A program made the position numbers and the translations under genes. Below the pieces are notes generated by a model. That model saw only the letters and a program-made list of their open reading frames with translations, was not told the origin of the DNA and made no database searches. Of a DNA stretch of 64,000 bases, positions 10,181 through 21,869 are shown piece after piece; position 1 is the stretch's first letter, and the number at the start of each line of letters is the position of its first letter. The DNA is from Phanerodontia chrysosporium (lineage: Eukaryota > Basidiomycota > Agaricomycetes > Polyporales > Phanerochaetaceae). Where the stretch lies: NCBI GenBank assembly GCA_001910725.1, contig MJGA01000007.1, forward strand, positions 62,001 to 126,000. The letters run 5' to 3'.

Positions 10181-13104
10181 TCACCGCCGCCCAGCGTCGA
10201 CAACTTCAATGATGATACGGCCGACACACTCGGACCCGCCACGTTCGTACACACCCAGGTTCGCCTCCCCCACATCCGCCTTCGTCGGCACACCCGAGAA
10301 CTCGACCACACGCTTCTCGGCACCGGCGCCAGCGGCAGCGGCAAGGTCGACCTTGAGGAACCGCGGGAGCTTCCTGTCGCCCTCGGGGCGGAGCTCGAGC
10401 GGCTTCGTGTGCGAGATCGGCAGCATGAGCGCGATGCGGAACCGGAACGGCTCGCCGGTGCGCGCGAGCATGCGAGGCGTCGGGACGGGGCCTGCGGTGG
10501 TCGTGCTCCTGCTCAGCTGGCCCATGTGCGAAGACTCGGCGACCGAGAACGACGGCGACGGCGAGCCCACTGGCAGCGGCGTGAGTACAGCGCGGGAGCA
10601 AGAAGAGCAAGGGCACGACGCACCACCACCCAACCCGTCCACATCATCTCCGAGCGCACGAACGTACTCGATCCCGACGCTCAAGTCGTCGCCCGGCATC
10701 CCCTCGGCCTGACTGAACCGCTTCTCCGTCGACATGCTCCGGAAGACCTTGGCCATCTGGCTTGCCACCCGCTTGGTGCGCACGGGGCCAGCACCTGCGA
10801 CAGGCTGATCTTGGGACGACTTTGGTACGGGCACACGAGCCGCAGCGAAAGGCACGAGGCGAGGCGTAGGCACTCCTGGGTCCCCAGAGAACGAAACCAT
10901 GCTGGCAGCAGAGCGCACGCTCCTGACACTCCGAGCACGTTGGACGACCGCCTCGGTTGCATGCGTATGTGCAGAGTCCCCATCAGAATCCACGGACGAA
11001 GAACGGCTGAGCGGGGCACCATGGGCGTAGGCATGTGTCTTCGAGACGTACGTCTGTGGCGGTGTGGCAAGAAGCAAGGCCGACGGCGACCGACCTGGAG
11101 GACCAAAGTCGGGGCGGCGTCGAGGGATGGAGCGTTCGCCTGTCGAGTCCGAAGGGGACCCGGGGATGCTCAAGCTAGCACCAGTCCATCCGCTCGCGCT
11201 CGGGACGTAAGACGTCGCGTGGCTGTCGTCGAATGGGTCGTCAGCGTTCGCGATTCGCCCATCCTCGGCCATGATAAGAGTAGGCTTGCTGATGACCGGC
11301 CTCGTCTTCTTGTGTGTGCCCCGACGTTCCGTACGGTGTCGCTGACGCGACGCGCGGCAGAGCGAACCCTGGCAAAGAACTCGGCTTTGCTCATCACGGC
11401 CGGCGTCCCGAGGCTGCTACCGCTGTACACCGACCCGTTGCCCAACCGTGTACGCACGCGCCGAAGCTCGGTCCCAATGTCCTTGCCCTCGACCTCGATG
11501 CCGATCCCGTACCACTTCTTTTCTTCGTCCGTCCACGCCCGTTGCCCTTCTTCGCCAAGGAGCGCAGAATCTTGAACTCGAGCGAAGCGACGGAAGGCAG
11601 CGAGGGAGACGCCAAACAGAACGAGACCAGCGATGATGCCAAATGCGATCTTCAGCCCCAAAAGTAGCTTTGCCTTCGTGGCTGCAGAGAGCGAGCTGCC
11701 GGTCTTGTCATGTGCATGAGCGTAATCAGAAGGAGTGAGCGAGATGGGGAGGCTGGTATGTGATGTCGAGTGAGTGATATGAGAGTACGCAGTGAACGTG
11801 AGGGTTATGTGCGAGTAGTCAGTAAAGTTGTTCGGTATCGTGCCAGAGACCGTCGCCGAAGAAGGGTCAAAGGTCAAAAATTGCGTCGAGTTATCCGGCT
11901 CGAAGGCGGCTGAGAGCGAGACGTCGCTACGTTCTCCAGGTGCAGTCGCGTTCGAGAAGTACTGCGCGAGCGAGAAAGTCCACGGTTGTCCGCCTTGAAT
12001 GAGAACGGGCTGCAGGGTCGGGGCAGTAAAATAGGATGGGACCACGGCAATGGAGACATTGGTCTCGATAGTCTGGTTGACAGTCGTGGTGATCATCACA
12101 GGCAAGACTGGGTCATCCTCGTCGTTGTCCATGCCCGCAGGAGGAGTTCCGCTAAGCGTCCGGCTTTCGGTATCATACTCGAGCCATTCGCCATAGTAGG
12201 ACGTGTCGACTTCCATGGCAACAATCTGGGAAGGCTGAATGGGCTCGCCGTCCAGGAGCACACCAGAGAAGTCCGCAGGAGAGTTCAGAGAAACGGAAAA
12301 CTCGGTGTCAGCAGTGACATTGATCGTCGGCAGAGAGGTCGTAGACAGGGAAAGCTCATGTTCTGCGACAAAGATATCGAACAAGACAGAGCCGCCAGAA
12401 TAGCCTTCCTGGTCCGAACCATGCAGAGCGAGTGACAGAGAGCGGGGCGTACGTTCGTCATGCTCGGTCGGCGTCACACCATTGAACGTGATACTCCTCG
12501 AGTTGAACTCGATCCAGTCAGGCAGAGGGGAGCCGTCGCGCTGGAGGGCAGCATAGTAGATGTTCTCTACCGCGTCCGACGCAAAGGTATCGTACTCGAA
12601 GCCGATGCTGAACGACCACTTGTGCGGGATCCGAAGGGCCGGTACTGAAGACTTGAGCGCAGAGTTCTGCGAGACGAGGTACACCGAGGAGAGAGAAGGG
12701 TTAGGAAGTTTGAACTGTTCGACGACGGGGTGCTTGACCTTGGGTGCCGGCATAGACGACACGACGAGCGAGAAGCTGGACGAGTCTGCGTCCGAGGAGT
12801 CAGACTCTTTGGCGGTCAAGGTAATGGAGTGGGAACCCTCTTCTGACTTGGAGGGCGTCCCATGGAAGGCCAGAGTCGCCTTGTCGAAAGTCAACCATCC
12901 CGGCAGGTCGGAAGTGTCGTAGTCTAGTGTCGCGTTGTGCGTCGAAATAAACGTGTTGTTAGATATAGTCCACGTGTAGGGAGTGTTGATTCTAGCGATG
13001 AGAGGTAGTTGGTCCTCAAGGGGATACTGAACCACGACGGAGGCAAAGACAGACGTGCAGAAGAGGGTCGCCGAGAAGACGGAGAATAAACGAGCGACGT
13101 GCAT
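10181..13104 (-). CDS. AXL2: Axl2-like membrane protein with cadherin-type (CADG) repeats
   Basis: The protein has about 970 residues and appears intronless. It starts with a signal peptide (hydrophobic core LFSVFSATLFCTSVFA), followed by repeated dystroglycan/cadherin-like modules, seen as recurring patterns of PxW or LPxWIEF followed by SRSITFNG or TLSGTPP. A membrane helix IAFGIIAGLVLFGVSLAAF leads to a cytoplasmic tail of about 400 residues, Ser/Arg-rich, with a folded-looking C-terminal segment (FRFRIALMLPISHTKPLEL). In yeast Axl2 marks axial bud sites and binds septins; in a filamentous fungus a septation or polarity role is inferred. Frames change near 11320-11335, equal to one missing base; both sides are clearly coding. 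The start is 217 bases from a transposable element at 13322. Confidence 0.85.
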
Positions 13105-13321
13105 AGCGATGGCTGTAGATTAAGGAGAGTCTTTGTCGGAATCCACAGGACAAGTCGGCCAGCGACCTCAACCAGCGACAAGACTGATGAGAACAGCGAG
13201 CGCGACGTCGGCGAGACCTTCGTGGTGGATGTTGAGGACGAGCGAAACAGGGCGCCTACCGTCGGAGCGTCGGCGCTAGCAGATCTAACTTTGTGTAACG
13301 CGAATCAAGCTTACTGTTCCT

Positions 13322-13612
13322 TATTGCCGTTTGCATCCATCATGTCACAAGCGCTTTGGCGAGCCTCGTCACAAGTTTTGTCGCGCGGCTAACCCTAGAC
13401 TCGTTCCACGACGACCGCGACAATGTACCCCTCATATCTCGACAACTACGCATCCCTCCTTCTCGTTCTCTTTTGTAGATGATTCTGCTCCTCAGTCGGA
13501 ACCCTTTCGTGCAACAATCACCCTAATTCACCGTGGCGGCGTTGGGGCACGGCGCGAGGGCTTCGGGAACGCGCCCCGCAGCGACGGCACCCGAAAGGTT
13601 CATGGGGGAGTG
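13322..13612 (+). repeat. Left terminal inverted repeat of element 1
   Basis: It matches the reverse complement of 14455-14745. An open frame inside it has an identical counterpart in the other arm; this is an effect of the repeat, not a gene. Confidence 0.85.
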
Positions 13613-14454
13613 CCGCTATCACACGAGAGGGAGAGATAAGTGGAGTGGGTGATATATGGGTGCGTGTGGACTCTACAGTTTCATTGTGCTGACAGCTCTG
13701 AGAGACTTGTCTACGGCGCCCTAGCACCAGGAGGTAGGACAGCGTGATTGTCCAGTCCGACAGCTCTGGATACATGTCCGTATCGTTTTAAGTCAAGAGC
13801 AGTCTCGCAGTAATGCACATGGACGAAGATTACGCTCCCCTGCACGGACGGCAGTGCAGATTAAGGTTCCAGGTGAGCACCATAGTCGCCTCATTTTGCA
13901 AGTACCCCTCCTGCCGTGACCTTCAGAAGATTATGAAAAGATTACAATGTTACATGAGAACTACAAGTCGTCATTGACGAGTACGCAGATACCCCGCCAG
14001 CGCAGCCTCGCACCGTTTGTTGCCTAGACGGCAGTTTGCTGAGTTCATAACCAGAGGTTGGTGTGGATCCCCTCTAATGAATCTTTACCGCAACCACTGC
14101 TGGTGCGAGTTTATCATGTGCGTGTTGCTTCCCAGTAAAGGGACACTGATGTGTTTTGGAGGTGCAGGGGTGGTAGCAACCCAGACGGACATGGCAAGCA
14201 TGGAATCAGCAAGAGGCGGGGAGTAGGGTGTGGAATGCATTTGTATTGTATTGTATTTATGTATTGTACTTCACAACAGAGAATGGCATGATGATTGTGC
14301 ATAGCGAGGAGTCAAGTACTGGAGTGTTGGGGTGGCCTCCCGGTCCTGTCCGCCAAACATAGCTGAGTTGTGAGGTATACGGGTGAGAACCCACAGATTT
14401 CCCGTTGCTAACCACCTACTCCCACTCCCAAGCATCTCCCCTCCGCATGGCGGG

Positions 14455-14745
14455 TCGCCCCCACGAACCTTTCGGGTGCCGTCGCTGCGGGGCGCGTTCC
14501 CGAAGCCCTTGCGCCGTGCCCCCAACGCCGCCACGGTGAATTAGGGTGATTGTTGCACGAAAGGGTTCCGACTGAGGAGCAGAATCATCTACAAAAGAGA
14601 ACGAGAAGGAGGGATGCGTAGTTGTCGAGATATGAGGGGTACATTGTCGCGGTCGTCGTGGAACGAGTCTAGGGTTAGCCGCGCGACAAAACTTGTGACG
14701 AGGCTCGCCAAAGCGCTTGTGACATGATGGATGCAAACGGCAATA
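14455..14745 (-). repeat. Right terminal inverted repeat of element 1
   Basis: Inverted partner of 13322-13612. It ends 15 bases before the start of element 2. Confidence 0.85.
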
Positions 14746-14760
14746 CTACTTCAATCGTAA

Positions 14761-15090
14761 TATTGCTGATTTCATTTGGGAAGGCCCTCGCGCCTATTTG
14801 CGATTTCCACCACCGCCTAAACCCTAGCGCTGGGGTTAAGAGGTCTTTGGCTTCGACCGCTCACATCTCGACGACCACGCATCCCTGACCCTTAATTCTT
14901 GCCCTCTGCCATTCACAACGTCTATGTGCAGGTCCTGACGGCGAAACTGTGGCGACCCGCCTCCTCGGCATCGTTTGGAACGAAAGCGCCAGTTCTGAGG
15001 CTCTCGGACACGAAGAACGGCGACGACGCGTGAATGCGCGAGCGGTGGGCAACCCCCATGGTTGGGAATGTGTGGGGAGTGCGCAAGGAA
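14761..15090 (+). repeat. Left terminal inverted repeat of element 2
   Basis: It matches the reverse complement of 15704-16030; the match fades after TGTGGGGAGT near 15080. Confidence 0.85.
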
Positions 15091-15703
15091 GATCGCGGTA
15101 ATTCCGAGTGGCACACAGGTACGTTATTCATGTGCTAATCGTCCTGTGCCAGATGCTGTCTACCCCTTGGCGTCGTTCTGTAGCTGGTGCACTATATCTA
15201 CCGCACGAAACCGTGTCTTCCGGCGTGTCGCGGATAGGGGAACAATAAACGGGCATGTGCAACAGTCTTACTCTGCGCTGTGCCGCTTTCGTGTGCTTTG
15301 GGCGACGGATGACTTGTGGGTGACCTTACTCAGTCGACAATGACAGCCGTGCAGCCACCCGAGGCATGGCTGTCATCGCAGACGACGCATTCCGATTTTA
15401 GGAAAGAACTCTTATGGAAAGGCTGGCCTGAGACAAGCAAGAGGGCCGGCTGATACTCTGTCATGTATTTCCTAGAGGGTTTTGTGACTTCTGAGCCTCC
15501 TGTGCTACGTAAATGGTGAAGGAGCGGCCCTATAGTCTAGATTATGGTATCATGGGGTCTCTCGACAGTCTGGAGTACAGCGGTTGGGACTTGAAGGCAT
15601 CGCAGGGAGCACGGAGTGTTGAACCTCGTACGACAAGCAAGTCAGTCACAGTATAGACACAGGAATACGCACCGCTACTTTGCTTCGAGAGCCCCGTACC
15701 CTC

Positions 15704-16030
15704 CTTGCAAACTCCCCACACATTCCCAACCATGGGGGTTGCCCACCGCTCGCGCATTCACGCGTCGTCGCCGTTCTTCGTGTCCGAGAGCCTCAGAACT
15801 GGCGCTTTCGTTCCAAACGATGCCGAGGAGGCGGGTCGCCACAGTTTCGCCGTCAGGACCTGCACATAGACGTTGTGAATGGCAGAGGGCAAGAATTAAG
15901 GGTCAGGGATGCGTGGTCGTCGAGATGTGAGCGGTCGAAGCCAAAGACCTCTTAACCCCAGCGCTAGGGTTTAGGCGGTGGTGGAAATCGCAAATAGGCG
16001 CGAGGGCCTTCCCAAATGAAATCAGCAATA
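15704..16030 (-). repeat. Right terminal inverted repeat of element 2
   Basis: Inverted partner of 14761-15090. Confidence 0.85.
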
Positions 16031-16041
16031 ACTAGATGTTC

Positions 16042-17426
16042 TTACAGATGATTCAAAACGCTCCCATAGGCCTCGATGTTGGACACCACCATGTACTGAG
16101 GGCTTTCCAACGCATCAGCGACAACGCATTCTGTACGAAGTAACTCCTGTCTCCAGTCGCTGCCCTCCTGAGCCTCCAGGTACCGCCAGACGATGTGTAC
16201 ATGCGTCACGCCTGCACGCTCGACGGCGAGCTTCAGCGGTTCCCACTCGACAAGCACCCTATTCCGCACGAGAGCCGCCGCGGGCACCACATGTCCTTCA
16301 AAGTCGAGCTCGAAGACGAACGTCCGCACGGTCCTCGAGAGCTGCGCAAGGAGCCCCGCGACGCACAGGAAGAGCATCCGCACGTAGGGGAGGGAGCACC
16401 ACAGCGGCACGCGCACCACAAACGTCTGCAGCCGCGGGCAGAGCGTCGCGACGTGCGGAAGCTGCGCGACATGGGCGTACGGGTCGGGCCAGGAGTCGTA
16501 CGGCCAGAACTCGGGCCAGAGGCGGTACCGCAGCACGGCGAGCCCCACCCCCGCGGTGCGCAGCGCCGCGAGCATGTCCCCGCGCAGAGCACCTGTCCCG
16601 TGTGGCGCGAGCATGAGGTCGAGCGTGCGCAGCGTCGGCGTGTCGCAGAGCGTGCGTGTGCGCGCGAGGAGCGGCAGCCACATCGAGTCGCGCACGTCGC
16701 CGATGCGGAGGTGCTTCACGGCGAGCGCGCGAGGGAAGTACGGCTCCTCCAGGAGCTCTGCGTCTAGCGGGTCGGGGACCGGCCAGTACCAGTGCGCGCG
16801 GTCAACGACAGCCAGAGTGTCGAGCTCGTGGAAGAGGGATAGGATTTGCAGGTGCGCATCGTAACACCACAGCTGCGACGACTCGGTCTGCAAGAACGAC
16901 AGCTCGTCGAGGCTATGTGTGTGCCGTGGCGTGTCGCTCCTCGTGTCGGGTGCGATGGTCACGAGGTGCAGTGTCAGGCTGCGCAGGTCGGGCAAGAGTG
17001 ACAGAAGGGACGCAACGAGCCCTGCGGTTACGATCTCGACAGGCCGTCCGTCCGTAGAGGGGTATATGCCACGGCGCGAGAGCACGAGATGCTCTGTGCG
17101 CCGTCGTTTCTCAACACCGAGGCTCTCGAGGAAGCCTACGAACGCCCGAAGGAAGACGACGGTGTCGTCACGGTGATGTTACGGAACAGGTGCCTGCTTG
17201 CGCGTCCATAGAAACGTGTGGACGTTAGGCATAGCGTCGCGAGGTCTTGTCGCGAATCATGCGCGAAATCGACGATGATGTCGAGGAGTTCTTGTGGTAG
17301 CTGAGCCTGCGATGTACGCTTGCCAGGTTTATCCTTTGTGTGCCTGCGGAAGAATAGACGTTTAATTTTTGCGAGACAGAGGCTCTTGGCGATAAGCTGC
17401 ATCTTGTGGTTTGCGAGACAGGTCAA
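16042..17426 (-). CDS. F-box protein with LRR-like C-terminal region (tandem copy A)
   Basis: The N-terminus holds an F-box: AQLPQELLDIIVDFAHD, then the LATLCLTSTRFYGRASRHLFRN pattern in which a short helix leads into the RHLFRNI signature of basidiomycete F-box proteins. The rest has irregular leucine-rich repeats (LPDLRSLTLHLV, TLRTLDLML, CPRLQTFVVRV). F-box proteins recruit substrates to SCF ubiquitin ligases; the target is unknown. The N-terminal part (start at 17426; an alternative Met lies 8 codons in) and the main part are in different frames, meeting near 17165-17180 with one base apparently missing. It is a paralogue of the next upstream gene, on the same strand, ending in VWRYLE versus VWRYTQ contexts. 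Confidence 0.75.
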
Positions 17427-17707
17427 GAGAGCATGGATAGGGACTGGCCGCCTTGGCGACAGCGTCGTGGCGTTCTTGAAACTTCAAGCGGGTATGTTTG
17501 GACAAGCTTTTGAGAAGCGGTGCCTACGGCATCTTCCCGCGAAGCCCTGAGTGACGACTGAACATGTGAGCAGCTGGACCCTGGGCATTCGCGTAGCTTC
17601 TCGAACCTCACAAATATCTGCAAAGCATAGGCAACTACAAGTACAGCCGTGTATCCTGTCCTAGAGCGCGAATAATTAGACATACATCCGAAAAAACCAA
17701 GAAGCCA

Positions 17708-19115
17708 TCAGTAGGTCTCCCAGTAGGAGGCCAATGTGAAAGCGCCGCCGTCCATCATCCCATATATTCTATTAGAAAAACTGTCCATGCCAAAATCCTC
17801 GTCACCGCCGATTACGTTCCACCCCTCCTGGGTATACCGCCACACCAGCTCGACATGCGCCACCGGCGACGGCCCGAGCGCGTCCTTCAGGACAGCCCAC
17901 CCGTGCACCTCGCTCCGGACGACGCCCCGCGCGCGCGCGACGTCCCTGCCGAGATCGAGCTCGAGCGCAAAGGTGCGCACCGCGGGCGGCACGCGCAGCG
18001 CAAGCGCGGCCGCGAGGCCGAGCAGGAGCACGACGCGCGCGCGGGCGTCGACGGCGCTGCGGAGCGCGACGCGCTCGAGGGCGGGGCAGCTCTCGCGGAG
18101 CGCGAGCGCGCGCACGAGCTCGTCCGGCGGCGCGCCCGCGAGCCGCGCGTGCAGCGCACAGCCGAAGCGCACGAGCCGCACGCCCGCGAGCCGCAGGAAC
18201 GCGCCGACGTGTGCGGCGTCGCCCGGCGTGTGCAGCGCGACGTCGAGCCCCTCGAGCGTGCGCAGCGGGCCCGGCAGCGCGCGCGTCTGTGCGAAGCCGC
18301 GCAGCCAGTCGTGCGTCGGCGGCGCGACGGCGAGGCCGGGCGGCGGCGGCGTCGGTGGGGAGAGCGCACGGGCCATGGGCGCTGCTGCTGCGAAGGGGAA
18401 CTGCAGGAACTCGGTGGGGACGTCGAGCATGGGGAATCCGTCGAGGGTGCCGAGCAGCGTTGTGAGGGGGAGGAAGTCCCGGAAGCCGTCCTCGATGAGC
18501 GTCCGCATACCGGTGAGCGAGAGACGTTCTATGCCGTGCACCTCCTGCCATTCTGGCCCCTCATCCAGGTGATCTGCATGGTGCTGCGGGACGACTCCGT
18601 CCAGTGTCAGGGAGTCGAGGTTGGGTAGCAGCTGGAGGAGGGACGCGATGAGGAATGGCGTCACCGAGTCCGGCGGCGGCGTGCCATCTCGCGCACCCAT
18701 AAAGTCGGTCAGCGCAAGTGTGATGTTCTCGACATAGTACCGGACGTGTAGTGGGGCATGGCGCAGGGTGTCGAGCAGCGAGACAAAGGAGGTATGGGAG
18801 GTGACAATAGTTGGGGATCGGAAGAGACGCTGCCGAGCACTAAAGTGAAAGCACCTCGCTGCGACAGAGAGCGCGGATAGAGTCGTGGGAGAGTCCTGGA
18901 GAGCATTGACGATGTTATCGAGCAGCTCCTGCGGCAATCGCGGACTCGGGTGAGTGGGATCAACCGCTGGAGCTCGTCCAAGCGAGCAACCTGACCTCCT
19001 CCTTGCACGACTGAGTGCATGAGAGGTGTAGTGACTACGTAACGAATCAGCACACAGACAGCAGTACTTGTGGTTAGGCAGAGGCTCACCTCGTATTCGC
19101 TGTGTGATCTGGCAT
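17708..19115 (-). CDS. F-box protein with LRR-like C-terminal region (tandem copy B)
   Basis: Two exons are inferred: a 26-base first exon (19090-19115, starting MPDHTANT) and 17708-19010, joined across a 79-base intron in phase to give 442 residues. The F-box is PRLPQELLDNIVNALQD, followed by ARCFHFSARQRLFRS. Later leucine-rich segments include LLQLLPNLDSLTLDG and PLRTLEGLDVAL, plus a GC-rich alanine/arginine section. The VAHVELVWRY near the C-terminus matches the VTHVHIVWRY of copy A, showing a tandem duplication. Function: probable substrate adaptor of an SCF ubiquitin ligase, target unknown. The frame is intact throughout. Confidence 0.78.
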
Positions 19116-20846
19116 CGACCGCCACGGACGACTAGAACAGATCAGGCTTCAGAACGGGACCCGAGTGGTGCCTCCCGGGATCCTGACAATCACTCAAGCC
19201 TAGAGTGGCACATTCACTTACATGCCCTTGCTCCAAGGGCCTTGCACCGCGCTTTCGCGTGAGTTGCAATGACTCGGGAGTGAAACCCAGGCAGTGCGCA
19301 GACGGCCGCACATTAGGTGATGAGACGCTCGTGCCACGTGCGGTCTCGGGGCGGTGTTTGGCCGGCCCGGGTCCTTTTTATGGGCAACGAGGGTCGGTGG
19401 CAGCCCTGCACGGGCAGGCCTAGAGTATGGAGGATCGATGGATGAGCGGGTGAGAACTTGTGACGACTTACTCTCGTGGATTTTTCCAAGGGTCAGCGAT
19501 TCCATCTATAGGAGGCAGATCCCGTCGAAGAACGAACCTGGCCGCTTGGAGCCGCTACTAGGCCTTGCGGCGCACAAGCCAGCTTAGAGCTGACCTATTG
19601 TTGGTCGGTGATAAGCGCTATTCTAAGGGAGTCATGCTGCTCTCAGATCGAAGGGAACGATAGCTAGCCAGGTCTCGTATGCAGTTGGCATCACCGGTGC
19701 CGGAAGATGAAAGAAAGTATAATAATAATCAGTCAAAGTAAAGCCTGGCCGCGGCGATTGTGCACAGGGTTACGACAGCCGCTGCAGGTCGAAACCCGAG
19801 CGATGCAGAGGCGAAGCCTCACGTGATATGCCGGACGCCACAATGCCGTCGGCAGTTTGCACAGCCCCGCACCGATCCCGCTTTCGTCCTTGTCTCACCG
19901 CTCTCCTCCGCCAGCCTTCCGCGAGCAGACCACGGCCACGGCATTGCACGCACGATGGCGTAGGGACAGACGCTGTATAAGATGCGAGTCTGGGTGCGTT
20001 TCCCTCCCCGTATTTCCTTCCGCTCTCTCTCACCAGCCCGGTGTACACACCGCAGGTGCGTCTGGCACAGCCCTCCGTCTCACTTCAGGGCCTCGCCGAG
20101 AGCGTGCAGGAAGGCTTGTCGCTGGTAAGTGTCTGCTTTCCCTCGTGAAGCGGTGGCGGCAGAAGGACGAAAACTCTCAACGGCGCACCAATGTCCCATT
20201 TGCGGACTGTATGCGGAGCAAACGAGAAGCAACTGCGATTCTGACTGTGTTGCCGCCGCGTCTGATACTGGAAGAGCTGTTCTCGAGCTGATACTCCTGC
20301 CAGATAGCCGACGCACAACTACGAGGAGTTCCAGCTGCACTAGACGCGGCTGCCCTGGGCAGATATCTGGATGTACTGCATTTGTAGCGCTCATGTCTCC
20401 GATACTTCTCAACGACTTGCCACGGCGTCATGGACTGAAATGCGGGCAATATGGTCATTGTTGACTCATGAAATTATGCATCCATTGTTCGTGAGCACCA
20501 CGCCTCTGTGAGATGCTTCAAGCTACCAGCTCTATGTTCGCTATGTCATGACAACTGTGGCAGTTCGGTGCACTCGCGCCACAAATGCACATGATGCGCA
20601 CTTGGCACATTTGTTCCGACATTCCGTGTGATCCAGAGACTCACACACAGCTCTGTCGTGTAATGCAACGAGAGCTTTGTGGTCGAGGGCTGTGCACTCC
20701 AGTTTTCTGGTTTTCTAGATTTCTGGCGCCTGTGCACCAACCAAGCGCGGCGATCGCACCCCTGACAACAAAACATATATATCTAGCGGCATGTCTGTGG
20801 CGAGCGAGACCGTCCCTACTTCCCCTATCCTGCTTTTCAACCTACA
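19116..20846. other. Long intergenic region, no supported gene
   Basis: Several overlapping frames of under 145 codons occur around 19860-20460, with splice-like signals (for example GTAAGTGTC near 20126) but no recognisable domain, so a decayed gene is possible but unproven. A TATA-like CATATATAT at 20774-20782 lies about 65 bases upstream of the VWA start. Confidence 0.45.
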
Positions 20847-21869
20847 ATGTCTTACCCCCGCGATACCAAACAGAACACAGACAAGTCGGGCGATGACGGC
20901 AAGCGCAGTCCACAACTCGACCCCCTGCAGTCCGCCGAGAATGCGCCACCGCCGTATGTGCCTCCGACCTTCTCGGCCGCACACCAGCTCTCCGAGGACC
21001 CGCTCGACGTGCTCCGGCGCTACAACACCGTCGTCGTCCTCGACGACTCGGGCTCGATGCAGGGCGCGCTGTGGACGCAGGTACGCCGACACACAGCTCC
21101 TCGCTCCACGCCCGCTCACATACACAGGCCATCAACGCACTACGGGGCCTCGCGCAGTGGGCCGCCCAGTACGACCAGGACGGCATCGACATCTACCTCC
21201 TCAACAACTGCCTCGGCGGGAAAGGCAGCCACTCCGCGTTCAACCTCACAGTGCGCCAATCCGCCCCAATGGTGCTACTCTCCGAAGCTGACAGATCGTT
21301 TCAGAGTGCCGACGCGGTCGTGCGTGCCCTGGAGGGCGTGACACCGTTTGGGAGCACGCCGCTCGGTGCTCGGCTGAAGGAGATCCTGGACGCGTACGCC
21401 AAGCAGTGGGCGCCCCGGCGCAGCTTCTTGGGCCTCGGACGACGCGCCGCGCCGCGCCCCAGGCCGCTCAACATCCTCGTCATCACGGACGGCATCCCCA
21501 GTGCGTGTCTCTCCGATGCGCGCCGCCGTCTGCCGCAGCCCCGCTGACACGCGCACGCACCTGCCAGCGGACGACCCGAAAGCGGCGATCGTCGCCGCGG
21601 CGCGCACGCTCGACGCGCTCGGCGCCCCGCACGACGCGCTCGGGCTCAGCTTCGTGCAGATCGGCGACGACGCGCGCGCGGCGGAGTACCTGCGCGAGCT
21701 CGACGACGACCTCCCCGCGGCGGGCGTGCGCGACATGGTCGACACGACGCCGTACGCGGCGGGCCTCGACAGCGACCCCGAGGCGCTCGTCAAGATCCTC
21801 CTCGGCGGCGTGCACCGGCGCGTGGACCGCAAGGGCGGGCGCGTGCTCGTGCAGACGCGGCCGAAATAG
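20847..21869 (+). CDS. VWA domain protein, copy 2
   Basis: Exons 20847-21080, 21128-21500 and 21568-21869 join in phase to 302 residues. The MIDAS motif VVVLDDSGSMQG and the core strand NILVITDGIP are intact, as in copy 1. Protein differences in the shared tract are few: for example Ile for Val in GIDIYLL, Ser for Ala after GKGSH, and TPFGSTPLG versus IPSGGTPLG. The first 40 residues and the last three codons differ clearly. The gene has its own TATA-like element and a tRNA-Arg converging on it, mirroring copy 1, so both members look expressed rather than decayed. Likely a cytosolic, metal-dependent binding protein of unknown partner. Confidence 0.88.
20961..21854 (+). repeat. Near-identical tract shared with the VWA copy at 3966-4861 (inverted)
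   Basis: This is the counterpart of the copy 1 tract. Intron identity together with sharp borders inside the coding sequence suggests ectopic gene conversion rather than selection on the protein. Confidence 0.9.

Larger units (their letters stand above)
13322..14745. mobile_element. Non-autonomous DNA element with ~290-bp terminal inverted repeats (element 1)
   Basis: The outer 290 bases at each end (13322-13612 and 14455-14745) are near-perfect inverted copies, differing by one G-run length and a few substitutions. The termini read TATTGCCG inward and CGGCAATA outward, consistent with a TTGCCG end inserted at a duplicated TA. The 840-base interior has no transposase or other recognisable gene. 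The ends differ from classic Tc1/mariner termini; the long arms and empty core resemble a foldback element or large MITE. It sits in the presumed promoter of the Axl2-like gene. Confidence 0.8.
14761..16030. mobile_element. Non-autonomous DNA element with ~330-bp terminal inverted repeats (element 2)
   Basis: Arms 14761-15090 and 15704-16030 are near-perfect inverted copies; termini read TATTGCTG inward and CAGCAATA outward, again consistent with TA duplication. The arms share short blocks with element 1 (the TATTGC end, AACCCTAG, CATCTCGAC, ACGCATCCCT), so the two are diverged members of one family. The 610-base interior has no recognisable gene. The right end lies 11 bases from the stop codon of the F-box gene at 16042, inside its 3' UTR. 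Confidence 0.8.

Noticed and set aside
13331..14736. Two frames with identical protein starts on opposite strands
   Set aside because: They are the same inverted-repeat arm read twice, not paralogous genes; the same holds for the pair in 14836-15955.
14800..15980. CCCTAA-like bits (AACCCTAG) as a possible internal telomere repeat
   Set aside because: Only single, non-tandem copies inside element arms.
20080..20464. Possible small gene with GTAAGT donor
   Set aside because: No domain, no convincing exon pair, stop-rich alternatives.
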